In this document: piece by piece, positions 1 to 5,319 of the stretch
How the letters are laid out: every line of letters begins with the position of its first letter
Numbering within the stretch: the stretch's first letter is position 1
Source: RGIG9079 sp964567845
Lineage (GTDB): Bacteria > Bacteroidota > Bacteroidia > Bacteroidales > Marinifilaceae
Reading direction: 5' to 3'
NCBI GenBank assembly: GCA_964567845.1
Contig: CAZMOG010000101.1
Location: 1-5,336 of the forward strand
DNA: 5,336 nucleotides
The notes under the pieces: model-generated
What the model was told of the DNA's origin: nothing
The model's database searches: none
Seen by the model: only the letters and a program-made list of their open reading frames with translations
Translations under genes and position numbers: made by a program

Positions 1-1
1 C

Positions 2-811
2 GGTAACAAGGATGCTATTGTCGAAGAAATGCTGAAATATCAGAACGCTGATGGAGGAATGGGTAGCGGTTTTGAATCAGACGTACTTTGTCCCTTGTCT
101 GCTGCCATCCCTACAGCAGAAGCTATCTTCCAAGCCTACGAATACGACCTTGATTGCACCGCAGATTGGTTCAAGACTATCCTTGCATATTTTGAAAACT
201 CTGTGCAGGATATTTCAAAGTATTGGGAGGACAGCCCCAAAGAGGCTATGGATTATCCCCATGCACCATGGTGGAACTACGCACCTTGTACGGTGTTTAA
301 TCCCAACCCATGTGCAGTTGTCGCATCTGCAATGATTCGCTACGGAACAGATAGTCAGAAACAGCTCGGCTTAAAGATTGCTGATGATTGTTTGAAATTA
401 CTTATTGGCGATGGCTTTTGCGGAGATCACGATACACTCAACATTCAGGCATTAGTCGAACAGCTTTCACAGATACACTCTCCGCTTGTTTCGGATGAAG
501 TAATGAAATCTATGAGAAGAAGAATCCTTGATAATACCTGTTTTGATACAAGCAAGTATGCTGGGTATTTCCTCACTCCGCTTGACTTTGTATCATCGCC
601 TAATTCGATGTGGTACGATGATGTGAAGCATGGCATTGAGCAGACCTTCGATTACTGGCTTGATAACATAAATGAGCAAGGTGTATGGAATCCCAATTTC
701 TCATGGGGAATTGACAGCGATGTTTCCAGACAAGTAACCGAGAACTGGAAAGGATATATTACCGTAAAGCGAGCTAAGATATTACTCAACTTCGGCAGAA
801 TTGAGATGTAG
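2..811 (+). CDS. Prenyltransferase/squalene-cyclase-repeat-like alpha/alpha-barrel protein, 5'-partial
   Basis: The reading frame is open to the window edge, so the true start lies upstream; 269 residues are visible, and comparison with the next gene suggests about 30 more are missing. The ATG at 29 is probably internal, because it falls inside the conserved stretch and the frame upstream of it (GNKDAIVEE) also matches the neighbour. Visible motifs, numbered from that ATG: KYQNADGGMG (3-12, the QxxxGGxG signature of terpene-cyclase-type repeats), PHAPWWNY (77-84), NPNPCAVVASAMIRYG (91-106), and a C-terminal WNPNFSWG (220-227) followed by WKGYITV and a LLNFGRIE end. This arrangement is typical of a family of uncharacterised Firmicutes proteins loosely annotated as prenyltransferase or squalene-oxidase repeat proteins. 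No DxDD or DDxxD catalytic motif is visible, so cyclase activity should not be assumed. There is no signal peptide in the visible part. The substrate is unknown. Fold assignment moderate, function unknown. Confidence 0.7.
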   Translation, partial: GNKDAIVEEMLKYQNADGGMGSGFESDVLCPLSAAIPTAEAIFQAYEYDLDCTADWFKTILAYFENSVQDISKYWEDSPKEAMDYPHAPWWNYAPCTVFNPNPCAVVASAMIRYGTDSQKQLGLKIADDCLKLLIGDGFCGDHDTLNIQALVEQLSQIHSPLVSDEVMKSMRRRILDNTCFDTSKYAGYFLTPLDFVSSPNSMWYDDVKHGIEQTFDYWLDNINEQGVWNPNFSWGIDSDVSRQVTENWKGYITVKRAKILLNFGRIEM

Positions 812-815
812 CTTT

Positions 816-820
816 AGGAG
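816..820 (+). promoter_or_regulatory. Shine-Dalgarno AGGAG deciding the start of the second barrel-like gene
   Basis: AGGAG lies five bases after the stop of the preceding gene. The ATG at 823 is only 2 bases away, too close for normal use, while the in-frame ATG at 832 is 11 bases away and begins the family-like sequence MLKLTHDNF. The start at 832 is therefore preferred, though the spacing is on the long side. Confidence 0.5.
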
Positions 821-831
821 ATATGCGAACT

Positions 832-1613
832 ATGTTAAAGCTCACGCACGACAATTTCATAAAAGCAAAGGACTTTATTTTTGCGAACGCAGAAGATATA
901 GACCGTGCTTGGTTCCGGTATGTTTTTGAGGACAAGGACGAGGATGCCTTTTTGATGTATTGGCAAAATACCAGTATGACAACGGCGGTTTCGGTGGTCT
1001 GTATTATGAATTTGATTATCAAGGCGCTTGCTTAAAGAGTACCGAAGTTGCTGTAAAATACATTTTGAGTCTGGAGAAAAAGGCATCTGCAGATCATCCT
1101 TTAATCCGAAAAACAATAAATTATCTGTTGGACAACTATTTGCCCGGAATCGGCAACTGGTGTGAGGTTGTAGTACCTGCAGTAAACGATGGCGTGCATT
1201 GTCATTGGGTTCGGTATAGAGGCGAAGATGTTACTCCTATTGGTGATGAGGATGAACGTATCCGTAGATATGATGCAAATGAAAAGGTATGCTTCGCTGC
1301 ATTTGTTTCGTATTATTCCGAGCTTGTGTCTCAGGATGTGTGCCGAGATGTTCTCAATCCGGTACAGCCGGAATGTATGGATATATATGATCTGAAAGAC
1401 AAATACGGCGAGAAGATCACGTTCTGGGGCGGCATAAGTACCCAGAAAACACTGCCCTATGGCACTCCGGACGAAGTTGCCGCCGAAACATGCGCCGTTG
1501 CCGCATATCTCGGTCAAGGTGGTGGATTTATCACCGCACCTACACAGGAAATTCAAGCTGATGTTCCGTTTGAAAACCTCTGCGCACTGATCGATACCGC
1601 AAAATCGCTGTAA
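832..1613 (+). pseudogene. Frameshifted barrel-protein paralogue fused to a URO-D/MtaA-like C-terminal fragment
   Basis: This gene appears broken twice. Its first 40 residues (832-951, MLKLTHDNF to EDKDEDAF) are in one frame; the homology then continues in the -1 frame as DVLAKYQYDNGGFGG, which aligns with EEMLKYQNADGGMGS of the preceding gene. Adding one T to the T5 run at 949-953 would restore one frame. The second part keeps barrel-family motifs (YQYDNGGFG, a STEVAVKYI helix, VHCHWVRY in place of PHAPWWNY) until about 1335. From about 1347 the same frame encodes DVLNPVQPECMD, LKDKYGEKITFWGGISTQ, LPYGTPDEV, GGGFITAPTQEIQADVPFENL. That is the C-terminal quarter of uroporphyrinogen-decarboxylase/MtaA/CmuA-like proteins, normally some 340-400 residues long. 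The barrel protein lacks its WNPNFSWG C-terminal half and the URO-D domain lacks its N-terminal three quarters. The product is probably non-functional, unless the frame 960-1613 is made as a chimera from the TTG at 960. Confidence 0.75.
1347..1613 (+). other. Remnant of a URO-D/MtaA-like methyltransferase domain (C-terminal ~88 residues)
   Basis: This sub-region carries the C-terminal signature of the URO-D superfamily: DVLNPVQPE, KYGEKITFWGGIS, LPYGTPDEV and the GGGFITAPTQEIQADVPFENL end. Intact relatives are cobalamin- or corrinoid-linked methyltransferases (MtaA, CmuA) or heme-pathway HemE; the C-terminal fragment cannot say which. It ends 34 bases before the sugar isomerase-like gene, so an intact URO-D-like gene may once have headed that operon. 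Base composition becomes GC-richer here and resembles the downstream genes more than the upstream barrel genes. Confidence 0.75.
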
Positions 1614-1647
1614 TGCTTCATCTCAAATAAGGAAAGGAAAACATATC

Positions 1648-2448
1648 ATGCATACCCTCGGCATCAATCTCCACGCCATCAAAGGGCTGACCGATGATGA
1701 CTATCTGCGCGAAATCGCCGCGCTCGGCTTTGGCACAACCTTCTGCGGCGTCAAAGACGCAGAACGTCAGGCATCCATCGCCGATTCCTGCGCAAAATAC
1801 GGCATCGTCTGCGAAACCCTGCATGCGCCGTTCTCTCATATCAACGACATCTGGCGCGAGGATGACTGCGGCATGCTGGACGAGCTTCTGCGTGCCATCG
1901 ACCACTGCGTGATCGCGGGCGCCGGCATTGCCGTGGTGCATCTCTCCTCCGGGCAGACACCACCGCCGATGTGTGATCTCGGCTTTGACCGCATCCGCCG
2001 TCTGGTCGATTACGCCGCATCCAAAAACATAAAAATCGCCTTTGAAAACACCCGTCTGCTTGCAAACATTGCATGGGCAATGGAAGCCTTCCCGCGTGAT
2101 TTGGTCGGCTTCTGCTGGGACTGCGGACATGAATCGTGCTTTACGCCCGGAAGACGCTATATGCCCCTGTTCGGTGACCGTCTTCTCTGCACACATATCC
2201 ACGACAACACCGGTGAATTCAATCTTGACAAGCACTGGATCCCATTTGACGGACGCATAGACTTTACCTATATTGCAGACACCATCCGCACATCCGGCTA
2301 CAAAGGCAGTCTGATGCTGGAGCTTGGCAATTCCTCTCCCAACGGCTCCGGCGGCAAATACGACGGCATTACCCCCGAGGATTATCTCCGCCGCGCGTAC
2401 ACCGCCGCCGCAACCCTGCGGAGCATGGTTGATTTGAAACAGAAATGA
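1648..2448 (+). CDS. Sugar phosphate isomerase/epimerase-like TIM-barrel protein
   Basis: The 266-residue protein has the usual length of the xylose-isomerase-like TIM-barrel (AP endonuclease 2) superfamily, whose members isomerise or epimerise sugars or sugar acids in the cytoplasm using a divalent metal. Likely metal and active-site residues are visible: His59 (LHAPF), His98 (VVHLSS), Glu133 in AFENTR, Asp158 and His161 in WDCGHE, His183/His185 in HIHDN, and Glu225 in LELGN. The ATG is preceded by a purine-rich AGGAAAGG (1630-1637) at suitable spacing, and the N-terminus LGINLHAIKGL fits strand one of the barrel. The next gene overlaps its stop as ATGA, so the two are probably translationally coupled. 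It follows the URO-D remnant by 34 bases with no promoter in between, which suggests it was once part of that transcription unit. The superfamily is diverse and the specific substrate cannot be read from the sequence. An endonuclease IV role is unlikely because the additional metal-binding motifs of that enzyme are not apparent. Confidence 0.88.
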   Translation: MHTLGINLHAIKGLTDDDYLREIAALGFGTTFCGVKDAERQASIADSCAKYGIVCETLHAPFSHINDIWREDDCGMLDELLRAIDHCVIAGAGIAVVHLSSGQTPPPMCDLGFDRIRRLVDYAASKNIKIAFENTRLLANIAWAMEAFPRDLVGFCWDCGHESCFTPGRRYMPLFGDRLLCTHIHDNTGEFNLDKHWIPFDGRIDFTYIADTIRTSGYKGSLMLELGNSSPNGSGGKYDGITPEDYLRRAYTAAATLRSMVDLKQK

Positions 2449-3137
2449 TAAGGAACATGGAACTTATTCTCAAAGAACTTGCCTATTCGCTTGGCGCAGA
2501 TTTGTGCGGTGTTGCATCGCTTGATCGATTTGCTAACGCACCGACAGGATATCATCCGACAGATGTCCTGCCATCCTGTCGCTCGGTGATTGTATTTGCA
2601 ATCCGGATACCGGAAGTTACGGAACGGTGTACAACTCCGGTTGTTTACACACGCGTCCGAAATTCCCTGACTGCGATGATGGACAACTTGACGATGCGGT
2701 TCTGCATCGAAGCAGATAAACGGAATATTCACTGCATTCCGATTCCGACGCTGGAAAGCCAGTATGATGCCAAAACAGACCGTTGGCGTTCCATCATTTC
2801 CTTAAAGCACGCGGCACAGGCAGCAGGACTTGGTACCATCGGACGGAATGGATTGCTGATTACACCGCAATATGGCAGTATGGTATGGCTCGGTGCAGTG
2901 TTATGTGAATCCGGGCTGACCGCTGATCCTCAGTGCGAGGACATATGCTCCCACTGTAACGCCTGTGTCCATGCATGTCCCGTCCATGCGCTGGATGGTC
3001 AGCAAATCGATCAGGCAGCATGTGACAGATATGCTTTTGGTGATGATTCCGAAAAACAAATCTGGGTCATTTCCTGTCACAAATGCCGCGATGTATGTCC
3101 GGTCCATCGCGGTCAAAACAATCAGAATCAGAAATGA
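2445..3137 (+). CDS. QueG-like double [4Fe-4S] cluster protein (epoxyqueuosine reductase family)
   Basis: The 230-residue protein has a ferredoxin-like double-cluster domain near its C-terminus. One cluster motif is C168-x2-C171-x2-C174-x3-C178-P; the second is C211-x2-C214-x3-C218-P with Cys193 (ACDRYAF) as the likely fourth ligand, the arrangement seen in epoxyqueuosine reductase QueG. Upstream, AAGLGTIGRNGLLITPQYGSM (about 126-146) corresponds to the QueG motif AGLGWIGK-x-LL, and the LGADLCGVA region (16-24) matches the N-terminus. QueG reduces epoxyqueuosine in tRNA and uses cobalamin, but it is longer (roughly 350-380 residues). This short form, with Arg instead of Lys in the GLGxIGK motif, belongs to a broader group often annotated only as an iron-sulfur or reductase protein. 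Its ATG overlaps the previous stop (ATGA); an alternative ATG at 2457 has AGGA only 2 bases away. Coupled translation from 2445 is the likeliest start. The family call is solid, the queuosine role doubtful. Confidence 0.82.
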   Translation: MIRNMELILKELAYSLGADLCGVASLDRFANAPTGYHPTDVLPSCRSVIVFAIRIPEVTERCTTPVVYTRVRNSLTAMMDNLTMRFCIEADKRNIHCIPIPTLESQYDAKTDRWRSIISLKHAAQAAGLGTIGRNGLLITPQYGSMVWLGAVLCESGLTADPQCEDICSHCNACVHACPVHALDGQQIDQAACDRYAFGDDSEKQIWVISCHKCRDVCPVHRGQNNQNQK

Positions 3138-3148
3138 GGAGTATCTCT

Positions 3149-3607
3149 ATGTCAAACTATATAATGGATCTGCGCGGCATAGTCGGTCACAGACCGCTTC
3201 TGCAGGTCGGTGCCAGTGTGATCGTCGAAGATCACGACGGACGGGTGCTCTTACAGCTGCGTGCGGATAACCACCTCTGGGGTTATGCCGGCGGCTCGGT
3301 CGAGCTTGATGAGGTGGTGGAAGAAGCCGCCGCAAGAGAGCTTTACGAGGAAACCGGACTGCGCGCGAAATCGCTTGAGCTGTTCGGCGTGTTTTCCGGT
3401 CCCGATCTGCATTACACCTACCCCAACGGTGATGAGGTGTCCAATGTTGATATTGTCTTCATCTGCCGCGAATGGGACGGTGTTCTGACCCCGCAGGCAG
3501 GAGAGGTGGACGAACTGCGCTTTTTTGCCGCCGACGAGCTGCCCGCAGAATTATCCCCGCCGATTGTCCGCGCACTGCGGATGTGGCAGGAGCAGAAATT
3601 AAAATAA
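3149..3607 (+). CDS. NUDIX hydrolase
   Basis: A complete NUDIX box GX5EX7REUXEEXGU is present at residues 49-71 (Gly49, Glu55, Arg63-Glu64, Glu67-Glu68, Gly70-Leu71), within a 152-residue protein of normal length for the family. These enzymes hydrolyse nucleoside diphosphates linked to another moiety, with Mg2+ or Mn2+ bound by the box glutamates. The flanking sequence LRGIVGHRPLLQVGASVIV and HYTYPNGDEVSNVDIVF resembles small Firmicutes NUDIX proteins annotated as MutT or ADP-ribose pyrophosphatase-like; the substrate cannot be assigned. The frame is open further upstream to 3083, but the ATG at 3149 is chosen because TGAGGAG (3135-3141) sits 7 bases before it. That Shine-Dalgarno overlaps the stop codon of the QueG-like gene, so these genes are almost certainly co-transcribed. 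No terminator with a T-tract is apparent after the stop. Confidence 0.93.
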   Translation: MSNYIMDLRGIVGHRPLLQVGASVIVEDHDGRVLLQLRADNHLWGYAGGSVELDEVVEEAAARELYEETGLRAKSLELFGVFSGPDLHYTYPNGDEVSNVDIVFICREWDGVLTPQAGEVDELRFFAADELPAELSPPIVRALRMWQEQKLK

Positions 3608-3661
3608 TCAGACAAGGATGCTATTGATAACCAACAAATCATGATATTTTGTCCCGCGACT

Positions 3662-3671
3662 TTGTGCACAA
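3662..3671. repeat. Perfect 10-bp palindrome TTGTGCACAA upstream of the promoter
   Basis: A short perfect dyad lies about 34 bases upstream of the -35 element. It could be an upstream operator, but palindromes of this length occur by chance. No family-specific operator is claimed. Confidence 0.25.
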
Positions 3672-3699
3672 CGCAGAATTAGGCGATCTCAGATGTATA

Positions 3700-3715
3700 A
3701 ATACTTGACAGTATT
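3700..3715. promoter_or_regulatory. Inverted repeat covering the -35 element (possible operator)
   Basis: AATACT and AGTATT form perfect 6-bp arms around TGAC, so the -35 hexamer lies almost wholly inside the dyad. A repressor bound here would block sigma contact. The arms are AT-rich and short, so chance is a real alternative. Confidence 0.3.
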
Positions 3716-3733
3716 GTTGATATATTATATAAT
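3705..3733 (+). promoter_or_regulatory. Consensus SigA-type promoter for the epimerase-acetyltransferase operon
   Basis: TTGACA (3705-3710) and TATAAT (3728-3733) both match the housekeeping sigma consensus exactly, with the optimal 17-bp spacer. A second TATAAT begins at 3733. The expected start site is near 3740, giving a leader of roughly 70 bases before the epimerase ATG at 3809. The surrounding sequence is very AT-rich, as expected for a strong Firmicutes promoter. Such an ideal promoter would be highly active unless repressed, which fits the inverted repeats around it. Confidence 0.85.
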
Positions 3734-3742
3734 ATAATCAAC
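3716..3742. promoter_or_regulatory. Long near-perfect inverted repeat over the -10 element (possible operator)
   Basis: The arms GTTGAT (3716-3721) and ATCAAC (3737-3742) flank a perfect 14-bp palindrome (3722-3735), with one unpaired A at 3736. The dyad covers the 3' part of the spacer, the TATAAT and the region up to the expected start site. Its position is that of a classic repressor operator. The inner part is pure A/T, so its symmetry alone is weak evidence; the GTTGAT/ATCAAC arms are the more convincing part. Confidence 0.4.
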
Positions 3743-3771
3743 CGCTTTATGTCCAAGAAGACATACAACGG
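3742..3771 (+). promoter_or_regulatory. Hairpin or operator dyad at the start of the leader
   Basis: TATGTC (3748-3753) and GACATA (3760-3765) pair perfectly around the 6-base loop CAAGAA, and an outer CCG/CGG pair (3742-3744, 3769-3771) extends the symmetry with mismatches. It begins within a few bases of the expected transcription start, so it could be a 5' mRNA stabilising stem or a third operator. It is not a terminator, having no T-tract. Confidence 0.4.
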
Positions 3772-3795
3772 CTGAAACAAAATAATATACAATGC

Positions 3796-3800
3796 GGAGG
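3796..3800 (+). promoter_or_regulatory. Shine-Dalgarno GGAGG for the epimerase gene
   Basis: A strong GGAGG lies 8 bases before the ATG at 3809 and settles the start of this gene. Confidence 0.85.
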
Positions 3801-3808
3801 ATTACATC

Positions 3809-4681
3809 ATGGACATTCTTGTTATTGGCGGAACCCGTTATTTTGGGATTCCGATGGTCAATGCACTGTTGTCAGAGGGACACAATGTGACAATCGCAAC
3901 GCGCGGAAAAACACCCGATTCCTTTGGTGAAGCAGTCAACCGTATCCTGTTTGAACGCACAAGCCCGCAAAGCATTGCCAATGCATTTTCCGGCAGTCAT
4001 TTTGATGTTGTGATTGACAAGCTGGCTTATTGCTCCAATGATGTTAAGGCAGTCATGGATGTGATCGACTGTGACACCTATATGCAGATGTCCTCAACCG
4101 CAGTATATGAACCCAAGCATCCCAATACGGTGGAAACCGACTTCGACGGCGTTCACCGTCCGTTTGTCTGGTGTGACCGCACCGCGTTCCCGTATGACGA
4201 AATCAAACGGCACGCCGAATGTGCATTATGGCAGCATTACGGTGACCGACGCTGGATTGCTGTCCGATATCCGTTTGTGACCAGTGTGGATGATTACACC
4301 AAACGACTTCGGTTTTATGCTGAGCATGTAGTTCGCGGCTTACCGATGATGATTGATAATCTCGATGCGCAGATGAGCTTGATTCATGCTAAGGAAGCGG
4401 GCGAATTTATGGCATATCTGGTAAACACACCGTTTACCGGTGCTGTCAACGGTGCTTCTCACGGTACCATCTCGCCGCGCAAAATCCTGCAGTACGTACA
4501 GAACAAAACCGGAAAAGAACTCATCCTTGATCCCACTGGGGACACCGCACCGTATAACGGTGAGCCGTCTTACAGCATCAATACCGATCTTGCGGAATCG
4601 CTCGGCTTCCGGTTCTCCCATTTGCATGACTGGATTTATGATACGCTTGATACCTACATCAAAGAGACAACAAACCATTGA
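3809..4681 (+). CDS. NAD(P)-dependent epimerase/dehydratase (extended SDR)
   Basis: The 290-residue protein starts with strand-one sequence MDILVIGGTRYFG, a Rossmann dinucleotide-binding motif with Gly7, Gly8 and Gly13, typical of atypical/extended short-chain dehydrogenases related to NAD-dependent epimerases. The catalytic set is visible: SST (95-97) in MQMSSTAVYEP and Tyr129-x3-Lys133 in YDEIKRHAE. VRYPFV (152-157) and the IHAKEAGEF region (192-200) fit the substrate-domain side of the family, and the C-terminal FSHLHDWIYDTL helix is usual. Such cytoplasmic enzymes act on nucleotide-sugars or similar substrates; related GGTRFxG proteins are often annotated only as NAD-dependent epimerase or reductase, so the substrate is open. 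It is the first gene after the consensus promoter and is followed 9 bases later by a GNAT gene, indicating a two-gene operon. No sugar transferase or surface-polysaccharide gene lies nearby to support a polysaccharide role. Confidence 0.9.
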   Translation: MDILVIGGTRYFGIPMVNALLSEGHNVTIATRGKTPDSFGEAVNRILFERTSPQSIANAFSGSHFDVVIDKLAYCSNDVKAVMDVIDCDTYMQMSSTAVYEPKHPNTVETDFDGVHRPFVWCDRTAFPYDEIKRHAECALWQHYGDRRWIAVRYPFVTSVDDYTKRLRFYAEHVVRGLPMMIDNLDAQMSLIHAKEAGEFMAYLVNTPFTGAVNGASHGTISPRKILQYVQNKTGKELILDPTGDTAPYNGEPSYSINTDLAESLGFRFSHLHDWIYDTLDTYIKETTNH

Positions 4682-4690
4682 GGTAACACC

Positions 4691-5263
4691 ATGACACTTC
4701 CCTATCCGATACTCCCCCTTGAAAAAAGCAAATGGAAAGGGCATCCCCTTTCCATCGGTTATACAACGAATACATATTACGATGTCACCGTCGACCGCAC
4801 AGACAGCGGCTTTCAGGTCAACATGGTTTTGACCGACTGCTCCGACCATCCGATCACGCACACGCCGGAGGAATACGACTTCCCCGATAAGCTCTATGAG
4901 GATTACCGACCCAATTCCCGCGCGTACGGTATGATCGACGAAAACGGTGCTCTGATCGCGGCAATTGAGATCGAGCCGGAGGGCTGGTCAAACCGCCTGC
5001 GTGTGCATGAGCTGTGGATTGACGACCGCTATCACCGCCGCGGCATCGGACGGGCACTGATGAATCTCGCCAAAGACGAAGCACGGAAGAACGGACACCG
5101 CATGCTGATGCTGGAAACACAGTCGTGCAACACCAACGCCATCGGTTTTTATCTGCACGAGGGATTTACTCTGATCGGATTCGATGCCTGCTGTTATGCA
5201 AACAATGATTTAGAACGGAAAGAAGTGCGGATTGAGCTTGGGTGGGATCCGACGGCGGAATGA
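4691..5263 (+). CDS. GNAT acetyltransferase, streptothricin-acetyltransferase-like C-terminus
   Basis: The 190-residue protein carries the GNAT acetyl-CoA pyrophosphate-binding loop RRGIGRAL (116-123), preceded by the strand VHELWIDDRYH. It is followed by LMLETQSCNTNAIGFYLHEGF (139-159), the LETQxxNxxAxxFYxxxGF pattern seen in Sat/SatA-type streptothricin acetyltransferases, and then a LIGFDACCYANNDLERKEV tail also like that family. The first ~75 residues are less conserved and form the N-terminal strands and a TPEEYDFPDKLYEDY segment. It would transfer an acetyl group from acetyl-CoA to an amine in the cytoplasm; the acceptor is unknown and antibiotic resistance is only a possibility. The start is supported by GAGG (4680-4683) 7 bases upstream, overlapping the epimerase stop codon, so both genes share the promoter at 3705. 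Confidence 0.9.
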   Translation: MTLPYPILPLEKSKWKGHPLSIGYTTNTYYDVTVDRTDSGFQVNMVLTDCSDHPITHTPEEYDFPDKLYEDYRPNSRAYGMIDENGALIAAIEIEPEGWSNRLRVHELWIDDRYHRRGIGRALMNLAKDEARKNGHRMLMLETQSCNTNAIGFYLHEGFTLIGFDACCYANNDLERKEVRIELGWDPTAE

Positions 5264-5295
5264 TGATTTTCGTTCAAGCAAATGCAAACTGTGTA

Positions 5296-5319
5296 GGGAC
5301 AGGCGTCCTCGACTGTCCC
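5296..5319. repeat. Strong hairpin, REP-like dispersed element or terminator stem
   Basis: GGGACAG (5296-5302) and CTGTCCC (5313-5319) form a perfect 7-bp stem; inside it a further CG/CG pair (5304-5305, 5310-5311) closes a TCCT tetraloop after one G-A mismatch. It lies 32 bases after the GNAT stop. There is no downstream T-tract (AATAGGTTAC follows), so a classical intrinsic terminator is unlikely. From memory, it resembles the short GTAGGGACAG-type extragenic palindromes repeated in gut Clostridia genomes, but only one copy lies in the window. It may act as a 3' mRNA stabiliser or a bidirectional transcription end. Confidence 0.5.

Noticed and set aside
949..960. Programmed -1 ribosomal frameshift at CCTTTTTG
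   Set aside because: The zero-frame codons are GCC TTT TTG, which do not form an X-XXY-YYZ slippery heptamer, and no strong downstream stem-loop was seen; a simple one-base deletion explains it better.
1618..2235. Long minus-strand open frame of 205 codons opposite the isomerase gene
   Set aside because: It is a shadow of the GC-rich isomerase gene on the other strand; no recognisable motif, while the + strand protein has clear family motifs and a Shine-Dalgarno.
1648..2448. Endonuclease IV (DNA repair) for the TIM-barrel gene
   Set aside because: The protein keeps the isomerase-type E, D/H, HIHDN and E pattern but not the fuller set of trinuclear zinc motifs expected of endonuclease IV.
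3083..3148. Upstream extension of the NUDIX reading frame
   Set aside because: It would overlap the iron-sulfur gene by 55 bases and has no ribosome site; the ATG at 3149 has TGAGGAG at ideal spacing.
3608..3660. Intrinsic terminator after the NUDIX gene
   Set aside because: Only a short ATCATGAT palindrome is present, with no GC-rich stem followed by a T-tract.
4340..4861. Minus-strand open frame of 173 codons opposite the epimerase and GNAT genes
   Set aside because: It spans the junction of two well-supported + strand genes and shows no domain motif.
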